DNA of 5,590 nucleotides from Methylophilales bacterium. Its GTDB lineage: Bacteria; Pseudomonadota; Gammaproteobacteria; Burkholderiales; Methylophilaceae. This document shows positions 1 through 5,590 of the stretch, in pieces (position 1 is the first letter of the stretch; the number at the start of each line of letters is the position of its first letter). Where the stretch lies: positions 1 to 5,590 of the forward strand of contig JABMNG010000130.1 in assembly GCA_013205275.1 (NCBI GenBank). The letters run 5' to 3'. A program made the translations under genes and the position numbers. The notes beneath the pieces are model-generated. The model had not been told where the DNA came from and searched no databases. It saw only the letters and a list, made by a program, of their open reading frames with translations.

Positions 1-944
1 TGATGCACAGTATCGACCACATTTTTCCAAGCCAGGGTTTGTTCTTCAGAGTAAATACCAGGCGTGCAGTAATAACCTTGGCCCTGATGGCTAATTTGTG
101 TGGCCTCGGCAATGATAAGACCCGCACTCGCTCGTTGCCCATAATAAACAGCCATGATTGGAGTTGGCACGCCTTGCAGAGTGGCACGATTTCTAGTTAA
201 CGGTGCCATCACAATACGATTAAAAAGTACAAGATCACCAAGTCGAAACTGTTGATAGCGATTGCTAGCTGGCATTTCTGGGGTAGGTGTAAATTGGGGC
301 TCCTCCCTTTTTAATTCTATTTGCTTTACGTGTTTATTTTTTGCATCTTCATCGAGTGTGTCAGCAAGGTTATGATTAACGATGGCATGACCTTTTTCAT
401 CTTCACGGACCACCTTAATTACATCAATTAATTTTGCATCACTCTTCAGCTTCCAATAATTAATGGCAATTTGTGGTGCTGCAACATTGAGAGAAGGATT
501 ATTTTCGACCTGCTCTAAATAAGCGGTGTAGCTGATGACAGCTTCTTCTTCAAAGTAGCCGACAATGCGGTGAGCAGTTCGGGGAAAGAAAATATAGATA
601 AAGAAATAAAAATTCCAAAAAATGGCTTGAGCCAAAAGAATTAAGATACGTTCAAACCAATTCGGTTTTGCAATCTCAATAAATGTCATTAAATGCATGC
701 GTTCGTTTTCGGCTTCGTCGAGAAGAATTTTAATCCAACCACGATCGTGTTGCATTTTACGTAAGCATTTTAAATGAATCCACATCCCAGCAACCATACC
801 AGGTACGGCCGCGACTGTTTCTAAAACAACAGCTCGATGGCCGTAGCGCTTAGAAAATAATGTATCTGCAAAAAAACGTAGAAATTTTGTAATCAGAATA
901 GCAACATAGTCACTGCTATTTTCGGGCTGGCGGTGCTCTAACAT
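1..944 (-). CDS. Alternative oxidase fused in frame to an Old Yellow Enzyme (partial, runs off left edge)
   Basis: The frame opens with ATG at 944 behind a good ribosome-binding site and stays open for 314 codons to the edge. Residues 1-197 are a complete AOX, the membrane-bound diiron ubiquinol oxidase that reduces oxygen to water without pumping protons. Visible are RYGHRAVVLETVAAVPG (33-49, ligand E42), DEAENERMHL (76-85, E81 and H84), GYFEEEAV (129-136) with Y139, and VREDEKGH (179-186, E183 and H186). Residues 100-120 are strongly hydrophobic. Residues 198-228 are a charged then proline-rich linker. From about 229 the protein matches the start of class I OYEs (NemA/PETN reductase type): NRIVMAPLTRNRA (242-254, T250 expected at the FMN), YYGQRASAGLIIAEATQIS (267-285), GQGY and TPGIYSEEQ. 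The OYE half normally has about 360 residues, so the whole chain should be near 590. Each domain is certain by motif. The fusion is seen directly; its function is inferred. Confidence 0.93.
   Translation of the reverse strand, partial: MLEHRQPENSSDYVAILITKFLRFFADTLFSKRYGHRAVVLETVAAVPGMVAGMWIHLKCLRKMQHDRGWIKILLDEAENERMHLMTFIEIAKPNWFERILILLAQAIFWNFYFFIYIFFPRTAHRIVGYFEEEAVISYTAYLEQVENNPSLNVAAPQIAINYWKLKSDAKLIDVIKVVREDEKGHAIVNHNLADTLDEDAKNKHVKQIELKREEPQFTPTPEMPASNRYQQFRLGDLVLFNRIVMAPLTRNRATLQGVPTPIMAVYYGQRASAGLIIAEATQISHQGQGYYCTPGIYSEEQTLAWKNVVDTVH
300..311 (-). promoter_or_regulatory. Shine-Dalgarno-like purine run inside the AOX-OYE linker
   Basis: The minus strand reads AAAAGGGAGGAG here, a strong match to a ribosome-binding site lying inside the coding frame just before the OYE half. 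The next in-frame ATG (273-275, residue 224) is 24 bases downstream, too far for standard initiation, and no in-frame ATG, GTG or TTG lies between. It may be chance in a codon run for Lys-Arg-Glu-Glu, or a remnant of a formerly separate OYE gene. Confidence 0.3.
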
Positions 945-1090
945 TTAGGCCTTTCTTAATTGAAATGGGAGACGTAATTCCTTATAGGGGTTATTTTAAA
1001 TTATTTATGGACAATATTCGAGACATGATTACAGTTAATTGCGACGAGATGGGTTTGTAATTTATAGGACTTAATAATTAGTCGACCTTA
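945..1090. other. Intergenic region between the SDR gene and the AOX-OYE gene
   Basis: This 146-bp AT-rich gap is the longest complete gap in the window and must hold any separate promoter for the AOX-OYE gene. On the minus strand it contains TATAAG (981-986) and TAAAAT-like stretches, but no -35 box at a normal distance was found. No GC-rich hairpin followed by a T run was seen, so read-through from the upstream operon remains possible. No clear FNR-type (TTGAT-N4-ATCAA) palindrome was recognised. Confidence 0.5.
950..957 (-). promoter_or_regulatory. Ribosome-binding site of the AOX-OYE gene
   Basis: The minus strand reads AAGAAAGG followed by five bases and the ATG at 944. The position supports this start, which also places the AOX core at the usual distance from the N-terminus of bacterial homologues. 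Confidence 0.65.
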
Positions 1091-1855
1091 TTAGACTGGA
1101 ATTTTTTTCTTGCGAGGCGCTTTTTTAGCGAGCCAATCCCACACAAAAGTTGGTAAGACATGCATGATTTTTCCGACAATACTCATCTGCCAAGGCACAA
1201 TTAGAAACTTTTTCTTTTTTTGAATAGCCTTGATCATGCTTTGGGCGGCACGATCTGCTGACATTAAAAAAGGCATCGTGAAGTCATTGGTATCGGTCAT
1301 GGGGCTTTTTATATAGCCAGGAGCGATGGTCGTTACATCAATATTATGGGCCGCAAGTTCCACGCGAAGACTTTCCAAGTAATTAGTGAGCGCTGCTTTT
1401 GATGAGCTGTAAGCCCCTGCACCCGGTAATCCTCGAATACCGGCAACACTAGATATTCCGACAAACTGGCCAGAACCTCGGTTTTTGAAAACTTGAATAA
1501 AGGGATAAAAGGTATGCGTGACCCCAATCAAATTCGTCGCAATGATTTTCTTAAAGGTCTCTAGATCAGAAAAATTTTCAGTCAATGTTCCGGAGCTAAT
1601 GCCGGCGTTGGCAATTACAATATCAGGGGCCCCATGAAGTGCCATAAACTCCTCGGCGGCCCATCGGCATTGGGCCAAATCTGTGACATCAACAGGAAAA
1701 ATTAAGGATTTGCAGGGCAGGATTTTTTGTAAGGCTAAAAGCTCCTCCTTGCGCCTAGCCAACAGGCCAATCACCGCACCTTGTTTAGCATATTCTTTCG
1801 CTAGGGCTTGACCAATTCCAGAGCTGGCACCTGTAATGATAATTTTGAGTGCCAT
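1091..1855 (-). CDS. Classical short-chain dehydrogenase/reductase (SDR)
   Basis: A complete 254-residue protein of usual classical SDR length. The Rossmann dinucleotide site TGASSGIG is at 8-15, with an Arg pair at 34-35 after the second strand that favours NADP(H). D56 sits in PVDVTD, NAG is at 83-85 and N108 in TNLIG. The catalytic set is S136 (ISSVAG), Y149 and K153 (YSSSK), followed by PGYIKSPM at 180-186. The C-terminus (about 216-254) carries hydrophobic and aromatic residues and ends in a Lys/Arg-rich tail, which may attach the enzyme to the inner face of the membrane. The substrate cannot be told from the sequence. The ATG lies 7 bp after the dsbA stop with no clear Shine-Dalgarno sequence, so translational coupling is likely. 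The start is secure because the nucleotide-binding strand begins at residue 3. It is probably the last gene of the argS operon. Confidence 0.93.
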   Translation of the reverse strand: MALKIIITGASSGIGQALAKEYAKQGAVIGLLARRKEELLALQKILPCKSLIFPVDVTDLAQCRWAAEEFMALHGAPDIVIANAGISSGTLTENFSDLETFKKIIATNLIGVTHTFYPFIQVFKNRGSGQFVGISSVAGIRGLPGAGAYSSSKAALTNYLESLRVELAAHNIDVTTIAPGYIKSPMTDTNDFTMPFLMSADRAAQSMIKAIQKKKKFLIVPWQMSIVGKIMHVLPTFVWDWLAKKAPRKKKIPV

Positions 1856-1862
1856 GAGGGTT

Positions 1863-2495
1863 TTATTTTTTGGTTTTGTCTTTTCGAACGTTATCGATGA
1901 TGTAGTTCATTAAATCAATGGTGTTCTGTTCACCTCCCGCCATCGTACTTGAGGTCAGATAACGGCCATCAATAATAATGCTTGGCACACCAGTTGCTCC
2001 GGCTGCCTTAAACATATTAAAAGAGTTTGATAATTTGGCATTCATAGAAAACGAATTAAATGCTGCGTCGACCTCAGCTGTATCCAATTTTCCATTCACC
2101 GCTACCCATTTTGTCAGGCCTGCTTGATCATCGGGATTGACCGATTTTTCTTTATGGATAGCATCAAATAATTTTTCATGCAATTTCTTCTCTAAGCCTA
2201 GTGTTTCTAATGCATAGTAGGCTTTGGCTGCTGGGGCCCAATTTTTTCTTGGAATGGCCGGCACCCTTTTAAATACAACATCCTTGGGAAGTTTGTCAGC
2301 CCACTTATCTAAATAAGGGTCCATATGATAACAATGGATACAGCCGTACCAGAAGAGTTCAACCACTTCAATTTTATCGGCTGAATCAGTGGCAATCGAA
2401 GGTTCGATGGCTTTAAAATTAACACCAGGTTCGGGTTGTACTGCCAGTACAGTATTGGTAATGAGGAGTAATAAGCTTAATAATAATTTTTTCAT
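1863..2495 (-). CDS. dsbA: Periplasmic thiol:disulfide interchange protein DsbA
   Basis: A complete 210-residue protein, about the length of E. coli DsbA. It starts with a signal peptide: MKK, a leucine-rich core, and probable cleavage after VLA at residue 18. The thioredoxin active site is FWYGCIHC at 48-55, with C52 and C55 the only cysteines in the protein. The cis-proline loop TGVP ends at P171. The region between is the helical insertion typical of DsbA. The family oxidises cysteine pairs in proteins entering the periplasm and is reoxidised by DsbB, which is not in this window. The dipeptide between the cysteines is Ile-His rather than the Pro-His of E. coli DsbA, which could shift the redox potential. 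The gene lies 14 bp after ftsN and 7 bp before the SDR gene, inside the argS operon. Confidence 0.95.
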   Translation of the reverse strand: MKKLLLSLLLLITNTVLAVQPEPGVNFKAIEPSIATDSADKIEVVELFWYGCIHCYHMDPYLDKWADKLPKDVVFKRVPAIPRKNWAPAAKAYYALETLGLEKKLHEKLFDAIHKEKSVNPDDQAGLTKWVAVNGKLDTAEVDAAFNSFSMNAKLSNSFNMFKAAGATGVPSIIIDGRYLTSSTMAGGEQNTIDLMNYIIDNVRKDKTKK

Positions 2496-2501
2496 GATAT
2501 G

Positions 2502-2507
2502 TCCTTT
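2502..2507 (-). promoter_or_regulatory. Ribosome-binding site of dsbA
   Basis: The minus strand reads AAAGGA followed by six bases and the ATG at 2495. It lies in the 14-bp gap after the ftsN stop and fixes the dsbA start at the signal peptide. Confidence 0.7.
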
Positions 2508-2509
2508 AT

Positions 2510-3067
2510 TTAGTTCCCTTTGGGCCGGGTAAGTTTAACTAAGTTCGATTTAAATCCTTCTTTCATTAATTTTTCACTCATTTCTTTAGCCCTTTCGTAG
2601 TCTTGGTATGGGCCGACACTGACGCGATGAAAAACATTTTCTCCAATTCTAGCTGACATAATTACTGATTCAAATCCCATCAAAGCCAATTTGGCTTTCA
2701 GATTATCAGCGGGGCTTTCTTCAGAAAATGCACCCACCTGAATATAGAAGTCAACATCGCGATTCTTATCTGGGTCTTGCTTAACTTTTTCTTCTTTATA
2801 GACAGATGATTCTTTTGGCAGAGTGTCATAAAAATCAAATGAAGTATCTTCGTCAATATTAATTACATCTTCTTGGCCGACACTGGAATTCACTTCAACA
2901 CAGGCTCCTTCCGTTTCCTTTGATACGAAAGGGCTCTTACCATTAGTGATAAATAAGGTAACGGCAATAGAAATTAAAATACCCAGTAATAAACCAAAAA
3001 ATAAACCGTTGGTAAATGGAGTTTTCTCTGCGTTGCGGTGTTTTTTGGTTCTGTAATCGTCATCCAT
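2510..3067 (-). CDS. ftsN: FtsN-type SPOR-domain cell division protein
   Basis: A complete 185-residue bitopic membrane protein. Residues 1-20 are a short, charged cytoplasmic tail. About 21-41 form one transmembrane helix, and 42-105 are an acidic periplasmic linker. The SPOR domain covers about 106-180, beginning FYIQVGAF and including the HRVSVGPY segment. SPOR domains bind denuded glycan strands at the septum, and FtsN activates septal peptidoglycan synthesis. A FDFYDTLP segment at 77-84 resembles the short conserved linker motif of FtsN-like proteins encoded next to argS in other gammaproteobacteria. The protein is shorter than E. coli FtsN (319 residues). Its only cysteine is C56 in the linker, so the SPOR domain cannot form the disulfide known in E. 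coli. The gene starts 15 bp after argS and precedes dsbA. FtsN is preferred over DedD because of the argS neighbourhood and topology. Confidence 0.82.
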   Translation of the reverse strand: MDDDYRTKKHRNAEKTPFTNGLFFGLLLGILISIAVTLFITNGKSPFVSKETEGACVEVNSSVGQEDVINIDEDTSFDFYDTLPKESSVYKEEKVKQDPDKNRDVDFYIQVGAFSEESPADNLKAKLALMGFESVIMSARIGENVFHRVSVGPYQDYERAKEMSEKLMKEGFKSNLVKLTRPKGN

Positions 3068-3078
3068 TGCTTTAATTT

Positions 3079-3084
3079 TCCTTT
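3079..3084 (-). promoter_or_regulatory. Ribosome-binding site of ftsN overlapping the argS stop codon
   Basis: The minus strand reads AAAGGA, sharing bases with the argS TAA stop, and sits 11 bases upstream of the ftsN ATG at 3067. The spacing is slightly long. The overlap suggests coupled translation within the operon. Confidence 0.5.
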
Positions 3085-4741
3085 ACATTTTTTCAGGGGC
3101 AGAAATGCCTAATAATGCGAGCCCATTTTTGATAACAGCTTGTGTGGCATAGATAAGTGATAACCGTGCAAGCTTGGTGACTTCATCGTCTACTAGAAAT
3201 TTGCTGTCATTATAATAGCTATGCAGTTCGGCTGCACAGTCTTTTAAGAAATTTGCAATTTGATGGGGTGCTAATTCATCGGTGGCCTGTTTAATCACTT
3301 CGGGAAACTCACTTAGCCTTTTAATAAGTTTTTTTTCAGCCAGACTCTCGAAAGCATAATCCTTAGAAACTCCTAATGTCTTTTTATCGCCCCCCCATTG
3401 ATTTAATACTCCCTCAATTCGAGCATGGGCATATTGAATGTAGTAGACGGGATTATCATTGCTTTGGCTTTTTGCTAAATCAATGTCAAAAATCAGTTGT
3501 GAATCAGCCCGCCTGGCACTCAGAAAATAGCGTGTGGCATCACAGCCCACTTCATCAACTAAATCTTTGAGTGTTACATAGCTGCCTGCCCTTTTGGAAA
3601 TTTTGACTTCCACGCCATTTTTCATGACAGTAATCATCTGATGTAAAACGTACTCGGGCCAATCTAGGGGGATATCCTTATTTAAGCCTTGGAGGCCTGC
3701 ACGAACACGGCTGATTGTACTGTGGTGGTCTGCTCCTTGCTCATTAATAACTCGTTTGAATCCACGAGTCCATTTATCAAGGTGATAAGCTACGTCTGGA
3801 ACAAAATAAGTAAAGCCGCCGTCTGATTTTTTCATCACACGATCTTTGTCGTCGCCAAAATCAGTTGTTTTAAGCCATAACGCGCCTTCTTTTTCGTAGG
3901 TATGACCTTCTTTAACGAGAGTATCGACCACAAAATTCACTTGCCCATTTTTGTATAGGTCAGATTCTAGGCTGTAAACATCAAACGCTGTTTTAAAAGC
4001 GGCAAGGTCTTGGTCCTGCTCATTTCGTAAATAGGCGATACTAAAATTTCGAATAGATTCTTCGTCTTCAATGTCCCCTGATGCCTGAACCTGTTGGCCT
4101 TGGCATTCTAGAGATGATTTAGCTAAATAAGCATTGGCAATATCAGCAATGTAATCACCTCGGTAACCTTCCTCTGGGAAATCTTGATTCTCCGGGCTTA
4201 TGTTGAGGGCTCGCGCCTTGACGGATCGAGTTAAATTGTCAATTTGAGCCCCTGCATCATTGTAATAAAACTCTCGAGTGACTTCCCAGCCTGAAAACTC
4301 AAATAAGCGAGCAATGGAATCACCAATCGCCGCTCCTCGACCGTGACCTACGTGCAGTGGCCCAGTGGGATTGGCGGAAACAAATTCGATTTGTACTTTT
4401 TTCCCCTGTCCGATTTGATTTTTACCGTAGAGTTCTTTTTCCTCAATAACTTGATTAATAATAATTTGATGAGAATGCGCACCTAAGAAGAAATTAAGAA
4501 ACCCGGCCCCAGCGATTTCAATCTTTTCAAAATATTCTGTTTTGGGCATCTGATCTAAAATGAGTTGAGCAATATCACGAGGGGATTTTTTTAAAATTTT
4601 CGATAATACTAGAGCAATGTTGGTTGAGAAATCCCCATGCTCAATGAGCTTTGGTCGATCGATAACAATCTGACTTAAATTGACTTCATTTGTCAATTGT
4701 CCGACAGCGGCAAAAAGTAAATCAGTAAGGTGAGCTTTCAC
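3083..4741 (-). CDS. argS: Arginyl-tRNA synthetase
   Basis: A complete 552-residue class I aminoacyl-tRNA synthetase that charges tRNA-Arg with arginine in the cytosol; E. coli ArgS has 577 residues. The N-terminal Add-1 domain (about 1-88) contains HGDFSTN (35-41), which fits tRNA D-loop recognition. The catalytic Rossmann domain carries VSANPTGPLHVGHGRG, whose HIGH-equivalent is HVGH at 130-133. Further on come REFYYNDAGAQI (157-168) and the KMSKS-equivalent loop KISKRAG (380-386). The DALR anticodon-binding domain begins around PVYYIQYAHARI (431-442) and the protein ends in the usual LLGISAPEKM. The start codon is GTG; no ATG lies upstream in frame before a stop, and the next Met is residue 65, inside the Add-1 domain. 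No Shine-Dalgarno sequence is visible. It is the first gene of the minus-strand operon and diverges from priA. Confidence 0.97.
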   Translation of the reverse strand: MKAHLTDLLFAAVGQLTNEVNLSQIVIDRPKLIEHGDFSTNIALVLSKILKKSPRDIAQLILDQMPKTEYFEKIEIAGAGFLNFFLGAHSHQIIINQVIEEKELYGKNQIGQGKKVQIEFVSANPTGPLHVGHGRGAAIGDSIARLFEFSGWEVTREFYYNDAGAQIDNLTRSVKARALNISPENQDFPEEGYRGDYIADIANAYLAKSSLECQGQQVQASGDIEDEESIRNFSIAYLRNEQDQDLAAFKTAFDVYSLESDLYKNGQVNFVVDTLVKEGHTYEKEGALWLKTTDFGDDKDRVMKKSDGGFTYFVPDVAYHLDKWTRGFKRVINEQGADHHSTISRVRAGLQGLNKDIPLDWPEYVLHQMITVMKNGVEVKISKRAGSYVTLKDLVDEVGCDATRYFLSARRADSQLIFDIDLAKSQSNDNPVYYIQYAHARIEGVLNQWGGDKKTLGVSKDYAFESLAEKKLIKRLSEFPEVIKQATDELAPHQIANFLKDCAAELHSYYNDSKFLVDDEVTKLARLSLIYATQAVIKNGLALLGISAPEKM

Positions 4742-4751
4742 AAGATTACAA

Positions 4752-4757
4752 TATAAT
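4752..4757 (+). promoter_or_regulatory. Candidate -10 box for priA
   Basis: TATAAT, a perfect sigma-70 -10 hexamer, lies 63 bases upstream of the priA ATG in the argS/priA gap. No good -35 box was found at 16-18 bases, so the assignment rests on the -10 and its position. Transcription would begin near 4764. Confidence 0.4.
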
Positions 4758-4770
4758 GAATAAAAAAGTT

Positions 4771-4800
4771 ATTTTACCCTATCCGCTGATTTCTATTTAA
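4771..4800 (-). promoter_or_regulatory. Candidate argS operon promoter
   Basis: On the minus strand TTAAAT (4795-4800) and TAAAAT (4771-4776) are separated by 18 bases. The -35 match is weak. Transcription would start near 4764, giving an argS leader of only about 23 bases. It faces the candidate priA promoter, and the two would overlap at their start sites. Confidence 0.3.
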
Positions 4801-4820
4801 GGAAATAACTGCAATTTCAT

Positions 4821-5590
4821 ATGACACCCAAAGAAAAATTTATACAAGTTGCACTTGATGTTCCAATGGACCAGTTATTTGATTATTTGCCTAATGATCA
4901 AACGCTGGCCATAGGTCAATATGTCAAAGTGCCATTTGGGAGCCGACAAATTGTTGGAATTATTTGTGGCTTCTCTACCACCACCGAGGTACCTATAGCG
5001 AAGCTTAGAAAAATAATTTTAGCTGATGAGGAAATAATTTTTGATAAGCCCCTATTTAAATTATTAAATTTTGTATCTCGCTATTACCATTACCCCCTTG
5101 GGCAGACCATTATGTCGGTTGTCCCTTCAAGAATTAAACGCTCTCAAGGCCAACATAGTAAGGTTGAGCAACTCTTTGAGGCCGGCAATAAACTCACGTC
5201 TGAATGGATTGAGTCATTGTCTAAGCGTCAGGTCAGATTAAAAAAACTAGCGAGCAACCTACTTTTAAAATCCCTCAGAACGTCTGAATTGAATACGGTT
5301 GTATCAAACGGCCGTGCATGCATTCAAGAGTTAGTGACATTGGGCTTGGTGAACATCAAAAAGTGGGAGCCTGAGATAATTTTACAAAAGAGTACCCCTC
5401 CCAAATTGAATAACGAGCAACAAGCCGCATTATCGGCGGTGGCCAAAACCCGCAACAATATTGCATGGCTAATACATGGGATTACAGGCAGCGGTAAAAC
5501 AGAAATTTACTTGCAGTTACTAGCTGAATTTGTACCAACACAAAAAGAACAGGTTTTAATATTGGTGCCGGAAATTAATTTAACCCCACA
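4821..5590 (+). CDS. priA: Primosomal helicase PriA (partial, runs off right edge)
   Basis: The first 256 residues of the replication restart helicase, usually about 730 residues long. PriA recognises abandoned forks, unwinds the lagging arm and starts reloading of DnaB. The N-terminal 3'-DNA-binding domain is recognisable from VALDVPMDQLFDYLP (10-24) and GQYVKVPFGSR (32-42), followed by the SRYYHYPLGQ segment near residue 90, then a winged-helix-like region (about 115-185). The helicase domain begins at about 195 with KLNNEQQAAL, and Walker A is GITGSGKT at 220-227, with K226 the expected nucleotide-binding lysine. The sequence ends in LVPEINLTP, strongly conserved in PriA. The ATG at 4821 is chosen because the family's first strand begins a few residues later. 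The purine run AAGGAA at 4799-4804 is 16 bases away, longer than normal. The gene diverges from the argS operon. Confidence 0.96.
   Translation, partial: MTPKEKFIQVALDVPMDQLFDYLPNDQTLAIGQYVKVPFGSRQIVGIICGFSTTTEVPIAKLRKIILADEEIIFDKPLFKLLNFVSRYYHYPLGQTIMSVVPSRIKRSQGQHSKVEQLFEAGNKLTSEWIESLSKRQVRLKKLASNLLLKSLRTSELNTVVSNGRACIQELVTLGLVNIKKWEPEIILQKSTPPKLNNEQQAALSAVAKTRNNIAWLIHGITGSGKTEIYLQLLAEFVPTQKEQVLILVPEINLTP

Noticed and set aside
3..200. 65-codon open frame on the plus strand
   Set aside because: It lies wholly opposite the OYE part of the fusion, has no recognisable motif or ribosome-binding site, and is a shadow of that gene.
1..944. AOX and OYE as two separate adjacent genes
   Set aside because: No stop codon occurs between the AOX core and the OYE core in the shared frame, and no start codon sits at working distance from the junction purine run.
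1071..1080. AT-rich symmetrical element TTAATAATTA as an operator
   Set aside because: Short AT-only palindromes are expected often at this base composition, and nothing ties it to a promoter.
945..1090. Rho-independent terminator after the SDR gene
   Set aside because: No GC-rich stem followed by a T run could be found on the minus strand in this gap.
1333..1527. 64-codon open frame on the minus strand
   Set aside because: It is an out-of-frame reading inside the SDR gene, whose own frame carries the full catalytic set.
3390..3396. Run of seven C bases (seven G in argS), a possible slippage or phase-variation site
   Set aside because: It encodes Trp-Gly-Gly in the frame that continues correctly to the conserved C-terminus, and phase variation of an essential synthetase is implausible. 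Seven bases can arise by chance.
3376..3570. 64-codon open frame on the plus strand
   Set aside because: It is antisense to the conserved DALR and KMSKS-side region of argS and shows no family features.
4756..4800. 14-codon mini-frame upstream of priA (MNKKVILPYPLISI), a possible leader peptide
   Set aside because: It has no Shine-Dalgarno sequence, and its ATG overlaps the TATAAT box, so the priA transcript would begin inside it. It also lacks repeated codons or a hairpin of an attenuator.

Overview
The window is AT-rich (about 40% GC by eye) and looks like a chromosomal segment of a gammaproteobacterium. Five genes run on the minus strand: argS, an ftsN-type SPOR gene, dsbA, a short-chain dehydrogenase (SDR) gene, and an alternative oxidase (AOX) gene whose reading frame continues into an Old Yellow Enzyme (OYE). 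A priA gene diverges on the plus strand. The argS/SPOR/priA neighbourhood, with DsbA and an SDR following, is a gammaproteobacterial arrangement. Together with the AT-rich composition it suggests something near Legionella/Coxiella. That placement is inference from gene order and protein style, not from any search.

Layout, right to left on the minus strand. priA (4821 to the right edge, plus) and argS (4741 to 3083, GTG start) share a 79-bp divergent promoter region. argS, ftsN, dsbA and the SDR gene follow with gaps of 15, 14 and 7 bp and are very probably one operon. It joins a translation enzyme, a divisome protein, a periplasmic thiol oxidase and a cytosolic NAD(P)-dependent oxidoreductase. 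After a 146-bp gap comes a frame starting at 944 that runs off the left edge with no stop.

The left-edge gene is the most notable item. Residues 1 to about 197 form a complete diiron AOX with all ligand motifs. A charged, then proline-rich linker of about 30 residues leads without a stop into the N-terminus of a class I OYE (PETN reductase/NemA type), cut by the edge after about 86 residues. A quinol oxidase fused to an FMN-dependent NAD(P)H dehydrogenase could act as a single-chain NAD(P)H-to-oxygen shunt; that role is inferred. The coding frame was followed codon by codon from 944 to 1 without interruption.

Smaller oddities are a CIHC active site in DsbA, an FtsN whose SPOR domain lacks the disulfide cysteines of the E. 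coli protein, an argS GTG start with no visible ribosome-binding site, and overlapping candidate promoters in the argS/priA gap. No RNA genes, insertion sequences, CRISPR arrays or convincing terminators were seen. No gene-free stretch exceeds 300 bases.
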